From Pasteuria penetrans (GTDB lineage Bacteria > Bacillota > Bacilli > Thermoactinomycetales > Thermoactinomycetaceae): DNA of 64,000 nt. The position numbers and the translations under genes were made by a program. Below are positions 38,712 through 49,114 of this stretch, piece after piece; the stretch's first letter is position 1; every line of letters starts with the position of its first letter. The stretch covers positions 186,001-250,000 of the forward strand of contig NZ_UZAC03000001.1 in the NCBI RefSeq assembly GCF_900538055.1, in the 5' to 3' direction. Below the pieces are notes generated by a model. It was not told the DNA's origin, ran no database searches, and was given only the letters and a program-made list of their open reading frames with translations.

Positions 38712-39191
38712 ATGCATATTGCCATCTATCCTGGTAGCTTTGATCCGATCACATACGGCCATCTGGATATTATCATGAGAGGTTCCCGGATTTTTCAAAA
38801 ACTAATTGTGGCCGTTTCCGTCAACAGCGCAAAGGAACCCCTTTTTTCCATACCAGAACGTCTCGAAATGCTAACGGAGGCTGTCAAGAACTGGACTAGT
38901 GTCCAAACGGACAGCTTTGAAGGACTTCTCGTTGACTACGTTCATAGACAAAACTCCCGAGTCATCCTACGCGGTCTAAGAGCCACCTCGGATTTTGAGT
39001 ATGAGTTGCAAATCTCCTCCCTCAACCGTCAGATTGGCGGAACCATCGAAACCCTATTTTTGATGAGTGACAGTCAGCACTCTTATATAAGCTCAGGAAT
39101 GGTCAAGGAGGTAGCCCAATATGGGGCACCTCTCCACGCCCTCGTTCCCCCCCATGTAGGAACTGCGCTCCGAAGCAAATTTCAACAATGA
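38712..39191 (+). CDS. coaD: Phosphopantetheine adenylyltransferase
   Basis: Fourth step of coenzyme A synthesis: 4'-phosphopantetheine plus ATP gives dephospho-CoA. 159 residues, normal. The nucleotidyltransferase motif YPGSFDPITYGHLDI is at the start; the adenylate-binding ISSGMVKEVA is near residue 127, and LRGLRATSDFEYELQ near 88. ATG at 38712 behind AGGGGGAATG. Adjacent to rsmD upstream and convergent with ylbJ (17 bp apart). In B. subtilis ylbJ lies next to coaD on the same strand, so its orientation is reversed here. Confidence 0.94.
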   Translation: MHIAIYPGSFDPITYGHLDIIMRGSRIFQKLIVAVSVNSAKEPLFSIPERLEMLTEAVKNWTSVQTDSFEGLLVDYVHRQNSRVILRGLRATSDFEYELQISSLNRQIGGTIETLFLMSDSQHSYISSGMVKEVAQYGAPLHALVPPHVGTALRSKFQQ

Positions 39192-39208
39192 GAACGCAGA
39201 ACCACTCG

Positions 39209-40387
39209 CTAGCGGGTTACCCATGAATACCGCCTCCGCAAACCCATCAGCCACAATATCCCAATCATAATCCATAAATAATGAGCCCCATGAAATTCCA
39301 CCACCCCAGTACTTGGAACGGGAGAAGAAACAGGCAAGACAACGGGAGGAAGGGAGAAACAAAGGGCCAGCCCCACAGTAGACAAAATAGCAAGAAAAGC
39401 ATGTCCCAAACGCGCTAGACAATAAACACGATAACGAAGATCCGTACCTACCAATAAGCTAGCCACTTGGGCATGGATACAAAACCCACCAAAAGCAGCA
39501 ACCGCCGCTACAGCCCCCAATCGAATCAACAAATCAACAGGCTGGGCCACTATGTCATGGATTCCCAAAGTCATTTCCACGCCCCCAACAAGAACAGGGA
39601 CTACCAAAGAAGCCATGGCAGAATCTTGCTGAACCAACCCATGGTGGATCCATGAGAAAAAACCTACGAATTTCACAAGATGAAGAATAGCCGAAAATGT
39701 GGTGAGTATACCAAGTAAAACCAACATGGTTTGCATAGATCGTTCGGCTGCTTCCCGGAGAACAGCGCCAAGGGAGAGCTGAGGGGATCGAAGAACAGCC
39801 ATAACACCGTCGTCCTGCCTATCGCAATTCGACACCGAGGGTTCCCTGCGAGTAGTCCGCCATAGGGTACAGCGGAGAAGAAACAAAAGGAGTAAATTTC
39901 CAAGATGATGTCCACCAAGTAAATGAATAGCCAATTCAGGCCTCTGGAAAAAACCCGCTGCCACAGCACCACATAGAAATAGGGGACCAGAAGTACAAGA
40001 AGCTACAAGGATTCTCTCCCCCTCCGACTGAGTAACCCACCCCTCCCTCCGCAGACGAGCTGCAAGTAGAGCCCCTGTGGGGTTACCCGACATCCACCCC
40101 AGAAGCAACACAAGGGATCCGGATCCAGGAATGCCCAACAGGGGGCGAAAAATAGGGGTAACCCACCGACCTAGGTTTTCTATAATCCCAGAGTGGAATA
40201 AAATCTCCGCCACCACAATAAAGGGCAAAAGGGAGGGCATAATCACCTGCCACCACAACCTCATACCGTGTAGAGAACCCTGGATGGCCGGCTCGGGATG
40301 GGAAAGCAATAGAAGAGCCATCCCGCCTATGATCACCGCATGGACACCTTTTTGGTATCGCAAAGCCCTCCCCCCTATGTAGAACAT
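39209..40387 (-). CDS. ylbJ: Sporulation integral membrane protein YlbJ
   Basis: Polytopic protein of the nucleoside-recognition (Gate) family; Bacillus YlbJ is mother-cell expressed under sigma-E and needed for normal spores. 392 residues with about eight membrane segments. Recognisable text: SLLPFIVVAEILFHSGII, PGSGSLVLLLGWMSGNPTGA, SCTSGPLFLCGAVAAGFF, and the second Gate repeat from VPVLVGGVEMTLGIHD. The most upstream ATG (40387) is used; GGGAGG lies directly before it, and the exact start is uncertain within about 10 codons. Convergent with coaD. A good marker that the organism forms endospores. Confidence 0.88.
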   Translation of the reverse strand: MFYIGGRALRYQKGVHAVIIGGMALLLLSHPEPAIQGSLHGMRLWWQVIMPSLLPFIVVAEILFHSGIIENLGRWVTPIFRPLLGIPGSGSLVLLLGWMSGNPTGALLAARLRREGWVTQSEGERILVASCTSGPLFLCGAVAAGFFQRPELAIHLLGGHHLGNLLLLFLLRCTLWRTTRREPSVSNCDRQDDGVMAVLRSPQLSLGAVLREAAERSMQTMLVLLGILTTFSAILHLVKFVGFFSWIHHGLVQQDSAMASLVVPVLVGGVEMTLGIHDIVAQPVDLLIRLGAVAAVAAFGGFCIHAQVASLLVGTDLRYRVYCLARLGHAFLAILSTVGLALCFSLPPVVLPVSSPVPSTGVVEFHGAHYLWIMIGILWLMGLRRRYSWVTR

Positions 40388-41128
40388 CCTCCCATAGATA
40401 GAAAGACTCGCCTTATTTTATGATACATAAAAAAAAACTGAACACGAAAACGAAAAAACCATTGGGAATACAACCTGGTAAACGCAAGAGACGACGCCAA
40501 ATCAAACAAAAGAAAATGGTTCCACCATAGCTCCAACAGCATTGCTGACGGCCAAATCACCAGGTCATCGATCCATGGGAACCGGGGTAACGATCCCTTC
40601 CCATTTCTAAGGCCATTCCCCTATATACATAATCATTATAATTTAAAATATTAGGATTCTAACCCGTGACTCAGGAACCGAATGAGAAGAACCCCCATGG
40701 GTCCCCCAAAAACATACCCCAGCCTAGTCGTACGGAGATATCCAGAATCCATGATCAACTTCTGGAGGAGGAACGCTATCATGATCAGGGGGAAGAAATT
40801 GTACTAAGGAAAAAACAAACCACATAGGAACATCCCCCGCTATTCCTAGGAATGTCGTACATTCCCCCAAAAAGGACCATGATACGGTACCAATGTTGCA
40901 GCCATGCCATATTCTATCTCCATTCCGTACCCCCATCCATGTCATGCAATCCATTTGAATCCCCTTTTCAATTGTTAAAATTATTGTAATAATAAAAATA
41001 TTTATACATAATTTTAAAAATAATGATTTTTATAAATCAAACAATCAAAATACATTCCCACACGTATTCTGTCCCCCCTTCCCATATTTTTTAGCATTGT
41101 TCACAATAAAACTAAGGAGCGTACACCT
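40388..41128. other. Intergenic region upstream of the collagen-like gene
   Basis: About 740 bp. No gene supported. AT-rich from 40960 to 41080. CATATTTT at about 41083-41090 fits a mother-cell (sigma-E/K type) -10 pattern, but no matching -35 is convincing. A good ribosome-binding site, AAGGAG, lies at 41115-41120. Confidence 0.35.
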
Positions 41129-43012
41129 ATGAGTTCTTCGGAAAAAAACGAAATACCGGGATTACACCCCCCCTTTCTCTCCCGTGAAGAAGCCGTCAAC
41201 TTACTCATTGCCCCCCTGATTATGGAGGATTTGGGTTTGACCAAACGCATGCTGGAAAACCAGAATCAGGAACTAAAAAAATTGGTGGATATTTTTTCAG
41301 AAATAACCGAAACACCGATCACAGTGGAGGACATATTGAAGGCCAGGACACGCCTGAGTCAACTCCTAGATACCCTCAAAGGCAAGTACCCCACGCCCCA
41401 CACCCATTCGGTGAATGAGAAGGATGTAATAAATGAAACAACAGATTATAATGAAGAAAAAACGGTAAAACAATCGAATAACAAGGATAAAACAAACGAA
41501 CGGGAAGAAATCGGAGAAACAGAAAATCAGGATCACCCGGTGAAAAAAACGCGTGATACGGATCATGATCCCACCCGTGAGGGAGAAAAAAGGAGAACCT
41601 ATTCTCCAGGGGGACGGGAAGAAGGAACCACGGGAAACACGAAAAAAGCAAAATCAACAGAAAAGGTGTCGGAAAAGGGAATACTATCTGAACGTTTTGA
41701 TAAAAAAGACAAAAATACTAGTTTTAGGGAAAAACATACCCAGGATGATTTTCAAAAAACGGTCGATCATGGATACAAAACGGAAACAGAGGGGAACCCT
41801 TTGGAAAACCATTCAGAAATGAAACGGAAATCCAATCCCACAAAGGAATCCACAGAAGAGGAAAAAGGTGCGCAATCCCTCACAAAGAAATCAGGATCCA
41901 AATCAAAATCCTTTACCAAAGACAACCCAAACAGGAGAGAAGAGACACCCCAAAAACACAATCCCGAGGCAAAGGAATCCAACCCGAAAAAATACACGGG
42001 GACCGAATTATCCTTCGAGAAAGAAAATTCACAAGAATCTAAAAATGGATCCCTGATATTGGACACAGGAGACTCAACCCCTCCTACCAAAGCGAAGATG
42101 GAAAAAAATACCTGGGGAAAGTCCAAGAGGGCGGAAGAAGATCCCTCACATGGAAAAAAAACAGAGGAATACGGGGAAGGATCCGTACCATTGGATTCTG
42201 AAGGGGCCACAACAGGGAAAACCAAACACAGAACCTCCACCCATACTACAAAAGATAAGAAAAAATCCACCAGTACCAAGAACACAACAGAAGGTGAGAA
42301 AACAGCGGGCCTTCATGATCATCGTCCCGATCCATCATCCAAGGCTGGGGAAACCGAAGAAAATCTCTCTCTCTCCACTAAACCAACACTTGCGGGAAAA
42401 AGGGGGGACAGCGGCGACAGAAACAGCCACCACCCTAGAACCAAAAAAACACCCTTGTTTGGAGAAGATCAACCCACCACTGATCTGCATAAATCCAAGG
42501 AATATGAGGAGGAATGCGGATGTTCCAGGGACAAGAAACCCAAACCAAAACCACCTAGCCCAGACATACCCCCACACCACGGAGGGAAAAAAGGAAATAT
42601 AACCCCCAAAAAAACCGAACAATCAGCAGAAAATAACATCATATCAAAATATAAAAATGATCTATCCGCAAAGGAGGAGGATACGCTCATCGTAGATGGA
42701 GATGGAGGGGAATGTACCACAACAGATTCACCATTGCAAAAGAAAAAACAGAATCAACCACCATCGACCGAAACCCTGCAAGAAAAAACCATTCCCTTTC
42801 CAAAGACCCCCTCCCACACAACCAAACCATCAAAAGTATCCACACCACACCCTACCCGAACGGAACTGAAACACCCGAAAACCAAGGAAACAACCAACCG
42901 TTCCACCACCCCGACATCGACATCGCCATCCCAAAAGAAAAATTCCACCCACTCTGCCAAGCCCACCGGGACCCCCAACGACATCCCCCCACCTACAGAA
43001 AAAAAAAGATAA
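41129..43012 (+). CDS. Collagen-like spore-surface protein, N-terminal half (head and Lys/Glu/Thr-rich stalk)
   Basis: 627 codons from an ATG preceded by AAGGAG at 9 bases. Residues 1-90 form the only ordered-looking part ([53 protein letters not shown]). No signal peptide is evident, which fits assembly on the spore from the mother cell. The remaining 530 residues are a disordered Lys, Glu, Thr, Ser, Pro and Asn stalk. The frame ends TEKKR-stop right at a run of nine A (42999-43007). In the next frame the stalk continues as [14 protein letters not shown] into the collagen-like half, so I read both as one protein of about 1150 residues. No database homologue is claimed for the head. Confidence 0.72.
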   Translation: MSSSEKNEIPGLHPPFLSREEAVNLLIAPLIMEDLGLTKRMLENQNQELKKLVDIFSEITETPITVEDILKARTRLSQLLDTLKGKYPTPHTHSVNEKDVINETTDYNEEKTVKQSNNKDKTNEREEIGETENQDHPVKKTRDTDHDPTREGEKRRTYSPGGREEGTTGNTKKAKSTEKVSEKGILSERFDKKDKNTSFREKHTQDDFQKTVDHGYKTETEGNPLENHSEMKRKSNPTKESTEEEKGAQSLTKKSGSKSKSFTKDNPNRREETPQKHNPEAKESNPKKYTGTELSFEKENSQESKNGSLILDTGDSTPPTKAKMEKNTWGKSKRAEEDPSHGKKTEEYGEGSVPLDSEGATTGKTKHRTSTHTTKDKKKSTSTKNTTEGEKTAGLHDHRPDPSSKAGETEENLSLSTKPTLAGKRGDSGDRNSHHPRTKKTPLFGEDQPTTDLHKSKEYEEECGCSRDKKPKPKPPSPDIPPHHGGKKGNITPKKTEQSAENNIISKYKNDLSAKEEDTLIVDGDGGECTTTDSPLQKKKQNQPPSTETLQEKTIPFPKTPSHTTKPSKVSTPHPTRTELKHPKTKETTNRSTTPTSTSPSQKKNSTHSAKPTGTPNDIPPPTEKKR

Positions 43013-44592
43013 TTGAGGAAGACGTACCCATTCGCACATGGGACAGAAAAATAGCGAATACATCCATAAACCCATCCATGGGGGAAGAAAGGAAGGAGGA
43101 ACAAAGCAACAAAAAAAATAATGTTGATACTTCTACAGATGATTATTTATTAGAATTGATCAATTATATAGAATTTCATAAGAAAAAAAGAGAGAAAGAT
43201 TCCACGGCCAACGTATTCGTCCCCCCTGTAGAAAATAACCTAAGTGATGTCGTAATTCACAAGACCGCCGCCCATCAAGAAAATTGCAAAGAAGAGAACC
43301 CCCCCGGGGATAGCGATTCCGCTGAACATATTGGGGAAAAAAAGGAAACCATCCCTGAAAACACCTACCCGTTGCCCCCAAAAACCATGGCAAACCCATC
43401 CCATGAAGACAAAAGCAATCCCCCCTATCATGGGGAGGGAAAAAGTACCCCAAGTACCATCGGCCCCCTTACCCCTTCTTCGATCGGAACCCACGAAAAT
43501 CCCCCCCTTACAAGGGGTACATTGGAGGATCCATTGCGGAGAATGGATCCTCCAATACCATCTCCCGAGAAAAAATCACCCCACAGGGAAACGAACAAAA
43601 AAATCGAGAATTCCGGATGGAACCCTATATCGTCCCATTCGGAGGGACGATTGAGCGAATTCCATAACGAATTCCATCAAGGGAGAGGGAGGGCCCCAAG
43701 AGACCAAGGTTCTACCAGGGAGACTGTATTCAGAAATACCCATACAAATCCTGGACGATCCAAAAAAATCCTAGGTATACCACCCCCAACCACCAAATCA
43801 ACGAAAACGACAGAAACAACTATACTACCCGGACCCGGGGGCATAGCAGGAGGCCAACGGATCGGAAGAAGAAGAACAGCCAAGGACCAAGCAACACCCA
43901 CGCCCGTCGAATCTAGGGAAACAATGAGCCCTAGAATAGGCGAGGAAAAAATAGAGGATCACCTCGTCCTAACAACAAAACAGACGGGGTATAAACCAAC
44001 GAACCCGTCGGAAACCAAAGGGGAATGGAATCGTACAGTACTCCAAAATTTCAAAACCAAACCTAATGATCTCCCTGGACCCCCAGGTCCTAAGGGAGAA
44101 CGGGGAGATCCAGGACCCGTAGGCCCCCAGGGACCTAGGGGGAAAACCGGTCCACCCGGCCCGCCAGGCCCGAAGGGAGAACAGGGAGATGTAGGACCTA
44201 CAGGACCCCAAGGAACCCACGCGCTGTCTACCATGGTGGATAATTTGTTGGTTTCGGCCCATTCGCAATCCTTACTAGTGAAAATGCCCATTGTATTTGA
44301 CCAAATCATCACGAAAAATGGGGAAGCTATTTCCTTTACCCCAAACTCTTCTATCATCCATCTAAAACCTGATCATACCTATCTCGCTCTCTGCTGGACA
44401 TTGGCCGGATTCGGTTTCTCTATCACCCTCAATGAAAAATCTGTGGTGGAGGGGCTAGGATTGGGAAATATTACGATCCCAGCTGTCTTCAACACACCCC
44501 CAGGTGAACCAAGCCGGTTGCAAATCATCAATACGGGAGGCGTCGCCTCCGATCTCAACAACGCCCATCTCGTTGTCATCAAAATCTCCTGA
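43006..44592 (+). CDS. Collagen-like spore-surface protein, C-terminal half (Gly-X-Y repeat plus BclA-like tip)
   Basis: Continues the stalk after the A9 run. It includes an ordered patch [17 protein letters not shown] (near 43150), more Pro/Lys-rich stalk, then 16 consecutive Gly-X-Y triplets (about 44078-44220; [19 protein letters not shown] and following), a collagen triple helix. The final 120 residues ([15 protein letters not shown]..., [31 protein letters not shown]-like [23 protein letters not shown]) resemble the trimeric C1q/TNF-like tip of BclA-type exosporium proteins. Collagen-like fibres are known in Pasteuria and in Bacillus exosporium and help attachment. An internal ATG at 42712 in this frame exists, but the 99 residues it would add have the wrong composition. 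Confidence 0.75.
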   Translation, partial: KIIEEDVPIRTWDRKIANTSINPSMGEERKEEQSNKKNNVDTSTDDYLLELINYIEFHKKKREKDSTANVFVPPVENNLSDVVIHKTAAHQENCKEENPPGDSDSAEHIGEKKETIPENTYPLPPKTMANPSHEDKSNPPYHGEGKSTPSTIGPLTPSSIGTHENPPLTRGTLEDPLRRMDPPIPSPEKKSPHRETNKKIENSGWNPISSHSEGRLSEFHNEFHQGRGRAPRDQGSTRETVFRNTHTNPGRSKKILGIPPPTTKSTKTTETTILPGPGGIAGGQRIGRRRTAKDQATPTPVESRETMSPRIGEEKIEDHLVLTTKQTGYKPTNPSETKGEWNRTVLQNFKTKPNDLPGPPGPKGERGDPGPVGPQGPRGKTGPPGPPGPKGEQGDVGPTGPQGTHALSTMVDNLLVSAHSQSLLVKMPIVFDQIITKNGEAISFTPNSSIIHLKPDHTYLALCWTLAGFGFSITLNEKSVVEGLGLGNITIPAVFNTPPGEPSRLQIINTGGVASDLNNAHLVVIKIS

Positions 44593-44651
44593 GGTACCCC
44601 TCCTATCTCTAGCCATGCGAATAGGAAACACGTGTAGGAATCAAAATTCTT

Positions 44652-44679
44652 GGTTGCATCCCAAATTTGGGATGCAACC
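44652..44679. repeat. Perfect 28-bp palindrome between convergent genes
   Basis: Arm GGTTGCATCCCAAA followed directly by its reverse complement. No T run follows, so it is not a classical terminator. Halves of the same sequence occur at 35879-35897 and 61167-61185 (one mismatch), each just beyond the 3' end of a minus-strand gene. Confidence 0.8.
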
Positions 44680-44713
44680 TTCGACAACCAACCGTTTCTG
44701 AAAAAAGGAATTA

Positions 44714-45802
44714 TTATTTTGTTGTTGGTGATTTCAGAGATTTTGGATCCGCTGTTGCTCTCTGCCCATTTTGCCTTATAACCGTGATACCTTTACCCTT
44801 GTTCAGATCTGACTTTTTTACAATATAATACCTGTTTTCTGCTGTCCCCCCTCCAGAAGAATTGCTTTCCTTCGAATCATCTTTGGTGCTGTTGTCAGTG
44901 CTTGTCTCATTATTGTTGTTGTCTGGTTCATCTGCCTTAACTGTTTCCTCATCTGATCCACAACTCTTTTTACAGGAATCCTCAGTTCCCCCGGATTGTA
45001 TCTTTTCGCTTGTACCCTCATCGGTCTTTGCCGTTACCTTATTATCCCCCTCACTTTTGCTTGAATTCTCCCCATCTCCATTGTTTTTATCTTGCGTGGT
45101 TTTAGTTGTTGAATTCTTTTCTCCGTCTTTACCCCCATTGTTTTTATCTTGCACGGTTTTTATTGTTGAATTCTTTTCTCCATCTTTACTATTTGCCCCT
45201 TGGTTTACTCCAAGCACCTCCCCCACCTTTTTCACGACTTCCCGAATAGGCCCAGGAAGCTGTTCGATGATGCCCTTGTTTCCGGATTTTTTTTGTCCAT
45301 CCACTGTATTACTGTTGCTCTTTTTCGTGTTGTTTTGTTTATTTCCATCCATTACATCGCTGTTGCCCTTTTTCGTGTTGTTTTGTTTAGTATCGGTACC
45401 CGATTTTGAACCACTTTGCAAACCACCAAAACCTGATTTTGCATTTTGTTTATTATCAGTACCTGATTTTAGGCCACTTTGCAAACCACTAAAACCCGAT
45501 TTTAGACCACCCGGACCACCCGGGAAATTAACCACATCACCCAATTTATTACCCATCCCATTTACGTTACCATTCCTGTTACCATTCCTGTTACCATTCA
45601 CGTTACCACTCACGTTATTGCCCATGTTATTGCCCATGTTATTGCCCATGTTATTGCCCATGTTATTGCCCATGTTACCACCCGTATTGCCATCGTTGTT
45701 GGCTAACAAATTTCCTGGTGGTGTGCCTATGGGGCTGAGGAGTAGTGCACTTGTAAAAACAACACCTATTACCATATTTTTGTTTTCTATATTTTTCTTC
45801 AT
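44714..45802 (-). CDS. Secreted low-complexity repeat protein (Gly/Asn/Lys-rich)
   Basis: 362 residues. Signal peptide 1-34 (NMVIGVVFTSALLLSPIGTP...LLA). Then five GNNM tetrapeptides (12-bp DNA repeats at 45615-45680), GNRN units, a duplicated SGF.GLQSG.KSGTD segment, a duplicated KQNNTKK.NSD.VDG segment, and a duplicated KDGEKNST.KT.QDKNNG segment. The C-terminus ends in a short folded-looking part YYIVKKSDLNKGKGITVI. No enzyme motif. Two cysteines (SCKKSCGSD) could form a disulphide. The whole protein is built from nested short duplications. Probably a surface or secreted protein, convergent with the collagen-like gene. Confidence 0.7.
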   Translation of the reverse strand: MKKNIENKNMVIGVVFTSALLLSPIGTPPGNLLANNDGNTGGNMGNNMGNNMGNNMGNNMGNNVSGNVNGNRNGNRNGNVNGMGNKLGDVVNFPGGPGGLKSGFSGLQSGLKSGTDNKQNAKSGFGGLQSGSKSGTDTKQNNTKKGNSDVMDGNKQNNTKKSNSNTVDGQKKSGNKGIIEQLPGPIREVVKKVGEVLGVNQGANSKDGEKNSTIKTVQDKNNGGKDGEKNSTTKTTQDKNNGDGENSSKSEGDNKVTAKTDEGTSEKIQSGGTEDSCKKSCGSDEETVKADEPDNNNNETSTDNSTKDDSKESNSSGGGTAENRYYIVKKSDLNKGKGITVIRQNGQRATADPKSLKSPTTK

Positions 45803-45965
45803 AATTAATTACCCCCCTCATTTATTATCGTTAATGAATCAATCAATTAAATTATATTAAAATTATAATATAATATAATATAATTATCAATAAATAAATT
45901 TTAAAATAAAATGTTAATTTTTAAGGAAAAAACATTGGATCAGAACCCACTTCATTCGTTCAAAC

Positions 45966-46030
45966 TATTAGGCCACTTGGTATAATAGGTCCAGGTGGGT
46001 ATAATGACAGGGGGTTCCCGACGTGCGCCC
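45966..46030 (+). mobile_element. Solo IS3-type left end
   Basis: CTATTAGGCCACTTGGTATA and GTGGGTATAATGACAGG match 31329-31375 and 60722-60765. Only the end remains; no transposase follows. Confidence 0.6.
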
Positions 46031-46035
46031 AATAC

Positions 46036-46899
46036 TTATTTGATTTTATTAACAAACCTTTCTGCTGCCTTCTTGGCCTTTGTTTTTTGACTAGGTAACA
46101 TTTTAGAAGCCATGGGGCCACTACGATGATTATGATTCATCAGATTGGTGGTATTTTCCACATGCCCAAGTCCGAGAGTATGGCCAATTTCGTGCGCTAG
46201 AACAGCCCCGCCACTACCGCCCCCCGGAGCAAAAATAGTATGGTAAGGTAGTCGATTTGGATCTCCTCCATCGTCAGAATACCCACTCACCGAGTTATTA
46301 TTACCCTTTGCAAAACAGATCCTGAGATGTACACGGGGAGAACTCTTTTTAGGGACTTTTTTGAATCGTTGGAGACCCGCCGGAGATTCTGCGCTTGTTG
46401 TAATATTATCACCCAAAGTTTGATAGCTAACCATTTTTACCTTAAAACCTATTTGCCGGGATAAAATATCACTTGCATCCTTAATCGATTGATTGGCCCG
46501 ATCCTTCCCCTTCTCTTGGTTATAGGAGGGGGTGGCATAGATAGCGGCAAGAAGGGTCTTCCCATCCGAGGTATTATCTTTATTATCTTCTGTCCCCGAC
46601 CTATTACTTTGGTCCGGTTGGACCTTTCCCACATCATTTCCTGGTCCCGGTCCATCGTTGGAAGGATGGGATTGTGAACCTGATAAACGGGACGACTTGT
46701 CAGATGATCCACCAAACAACTGAGTTAATAGTTCAACGAGCTTCTTTATTGTGTTCGAGGAAGGATCCTGTTTTTCAGACGACGAATTAGCCTCCGCCTT
46801 TACTCTTTCGGTAGATGATGGGAGAGCAGAAAAACTTAGCATAGATAAACTTGAAATTAAGGAAAAGTATTTTATTATTTTTTTGTATTTTTCATTCAT
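46036..46899 (-). CDS. Secreted matrixin-like zinc metalloprotease
   Basis: 287 residues. Signal peptide about 1-36 (YFSLISSLSMLSFSALPSS). A Ser/Asn/Gly-rich propeptide-like region follows (40-115). The catalytic domain begins LLAAIYATPSYNQ. The metzincin zinc site is HEIGHTLGLGH (HExxHxxGxxH complete, near residue 237), with a following NLMNHN that serves as the Met-turn region. This fits the matrixin-like M10/M57 proteases, which digest proteins outside the cell. A nematode or arthropod cuticle target would suit a parasite, but is speculation. Good coding character and no frameshift. The gene is 235 bp upstream of the Gly/Asn-rich gene on the same strand, separated by a solo IS3 end. Confidence 0.8.
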   Translation of the reverse strand: MNEKYKKIIKYFSLISSLSMLSFSALPSSTERVKAEANSSSEKQDPSSNTIKKLVELLTQLFGGSSDKSSRLSGSQSHPSNDGPGPGNDVGKVQPDQSNRSGTEDNKDNTSDGKTLLAAIYATPSYNQEKGKDRANQSIKDASDILSRQIGFKVKMVSYQTLGDNITTSAESPAGLQRFKKVPKKSSPRVHLRICFAKGNNNSVSGYSDDGGDPNRLPYHTIFAPGGGSGGAVLAHEIGHTLGLGHVENTTNLMNHNHRSGPMASKMLPSQKTKAKKAAERFVNKIK

Positions 46900-47459
46900 G
46901 ATATCCCCCTCCTTTTTTCCTTATTGTTTCTATAAAAAAATTAAGAAATGTCCCATGAAAACACAGGGTCAAAGGACACCAGTGAAGTCCCAAGATACCT
47001 GTAAATTTATCTTATTTTTTATAAAGATAGAGGACCATATTCTATATCATTCGCAATATTATACAAAAATTAGGGATATCAACGAAACAAGCCAGCCCAA
47101 CGGATGGATACTTGACCCTATTACAATGCGAATCGGAAACATTCCAATATTGAAAAAAACTTGGACATTGATTGGATAGATATGAGAAAAATGAATATCT
47201 GAAGTGAGAACAGATATCAAAATAACAAAGAAAAGAGATACGAAAACATTATAGGTCTCTGGTCGTTGGTTCACACATCCATTGGGATACCATGCCCCCC
47301 TTAAATGAAAACTTCTGTTACTCTATTGATTATGCAACATCCCTGTTCGCAATCATGAATGAAGTATATAATTAATAAATAAATTATAATATATAATTTA
47401 ATAAATATATATAATTTAATGGAACCAAAATTTGTACCCTATTATGAAATAAACATAGG
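46900..47459. other. AT-rich spacer
   Basis: About 560 bp with no supported gene. The AT-rich block 47360-47420 precedes the transposase relic. No clear promoter for the metalloprotease was identified. Confidence 0.4.
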
Positions 47460-48530
47460 ATGCTGTAGCGGAAAGAAACAACCTTACAATTGCCGCCCAG
47501 AACACTGTTTTCCAAAATTTGGTTCCCTCCTCCTTCTACCAGCGAATCACCTAACGGACAAGGTGAAACGGAGAGCAACACTGCTAGAGATTTGCCTAGC
47601 CCTCGAGCACTTTGGGAACCAGTACAAGGAGTTTCAATCCACCCCAGTCCATATGCTGTTGCAAAGGATGATAAGAGGGCAAACAGAGAGGGCTGAACAA
47701 GAAGGGCAAAAGAGACTCATGGTGCGTTCCACCTTGCCATCAAGCAGTCTGCAAAGCCCCTTTAATCCAAACGCCCAATGTCGTATCAAAGGTAAGTAAT
47801 TGTGTAGAGGATATGTTTGTAACCTTGTCGAGGTCCGTGATGAGGAGAAGGGATTGAGTTTAGTCGCCCATGTAAATACCCAAGGGGCACTTCATTCCGA
47901 TAAGGATTTCGGAGTTGACTATAGATCCAACCATGCACCAGAACGGAGGGTACAACTGCCATGAGGTAAGGGAGGCGGCTAAAGAATGTACTAGGGTACC
48001 CTGCGGGGAATGTAAATTTGCCGAGCAATGTGCCGCCAAACCTCTGAAAAGGGGGGAAGGATCCTGCGCACCACAGATCAGTCCTATTCAACGGCGGAAC
48101 AACAAGACAAAATAGAGCAACCGGGGTACAAAGAGAAGGGGAATCGTCATGCAGCTGTGGAGGGGGTTTGTTCTTCTATGAAGAATCGTTTTCAGGCCGC
48201 CCGAATGAAGGTGCGTGGTAAGATGAGGGTGGCACGGGCCATGATGGCAAAAAGATCTGCTTATAATTTATCCCAGGTTGTTTGTTATCTTCAAAAGAAG
48301 ATCAGGAAGAGAAGGATAAGATCACCCATAACTACATAGAGTTTAATATATAATACTATTTAAGTAAAAATAAAATTCGACTTTATGTCGGTTTCTTTGG
48401 TGTGCGCAAAAGGGGGCGAGATAGGAATCGGTTCCTATGATCCCACGGCGATTTCGATGGTTCAAAAAAAAATAACCGATCGCACGAAATTTTCAGGTAC
48501 AATCCCCAAAAAAGGGGTACCTTTCCACCC
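47460..48530 (+). pseudogene. Degenerate IS1182-like transposase, copy 3
   Basis: Nearly collinear with the relic at 9060-10910 and related to 33700-35369. The 3' part (48028-48339) still reads TDQSYSTAEQQDKIEQPGYK and AAVEGVCSSMKNRFQAARMK, VARAMMAKRSAYNLSQV. The 5' catalytic region is missing or broken, and several stops interrupt the middle. 48390-48530 is its 3' flank, shared with 10868-10910 and 35430-35510. Confidence 0.72.
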
Positions 48531-48671
48531 CCAAGCACTTACGCTGGAAATACTTGAACAGACTGTTTTTATATTCATTAACAATATAAACATTTCCCAA
48601 ACACATCATTTGACCTGAAAAAATAGTCTAATAATTTTGATATCTTTTTCCGCGGTAGCACCTGATTATAT

Positions 48672-48986
48672 ATGTTAACAAGATCATTTTTCTTACGATC
48701 CCTATTTTTTATCGGTGTTACTATATTGGGTTTATATTTCCCTTTCACACCCCTCTTTTCTCATGCTGATGCTTCAGGAGCACCCCCTCTAGAGGGAAAA
48801 GTGGAGGAGAACTATGCCAACTCTTCGAAGGTATTGGATGTGGGTCCTGAGGGGAATCAGGAGGCAACAACGGAGGGGGAACGTCAGTGCCCACTATCTG
48901 GGAACGTACAAGAAGGTCTAGGGGATGGGGGGAAGAAAGAACATGTAGGACGACGAGGCCGTTGTGCCGATTGTACTGTTCAGTAG
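48672..48986 (+). CDS. Small predicted exported protein, unknown
   Basis: 104 residues. The N-terminus MLTRSFFLRSLFFIGVTILG then LYFPFTPLFSHADA is a convincing signal peptide (cleavage about residue 34). The mature part is hydrophilic, Gly/Glu-rich (GPEGNQEATTEGERQ), and ends with a CADC motif that could bind metal or form a disulphide. The ribosome-binding site is weak. It lies after transposon debris and is convergent with recG. No family recognised. Confidence 0.45.
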   Translation: MLTRSFFLRSLFFIGVTILGLYFPFTPLFSHADASGAPPLEGKVEENYANSSKVLDVGPEGNQEATTEGERQCPLSGNVQEGLGDGGKKEHVGRRGRCADCTVQ

Positions 48987-49114
48987 ACCTGGAAGGATTT
49001 CCCAAACCTCTTCCATGCAGAGTTTGTAGAACCCGGGTGGGGGGTCTCAAAGGAAAGGGGGCTTTCCGCCCCCTGTACTATACAAATTATTTACACAAAT
49101 AAGGTAATCATAAC

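Noticed and set aside
40724-40954. 76-codon minus-strand frame upstream of the collagen-like gene
   Set aside because: No ribosome-binding site, no family features, composition inconsistent with neighbours.
41060-41128. Sigma-K/E-type promoter for the collagen-like gene
   Set aside because: A CATA-type -10 is present, but the spacing to a -35 element is not right; not strong enough to list as a feature.
42712-43005. Independent start for the collagen-like half at ATG 42712
   Set aside because: In this interval the other frame has the Lys/Thr/Pro stalk composition, while this frame gives His/Arg/Asn/Cys-rich text; the switch at the A9 run explains both better.
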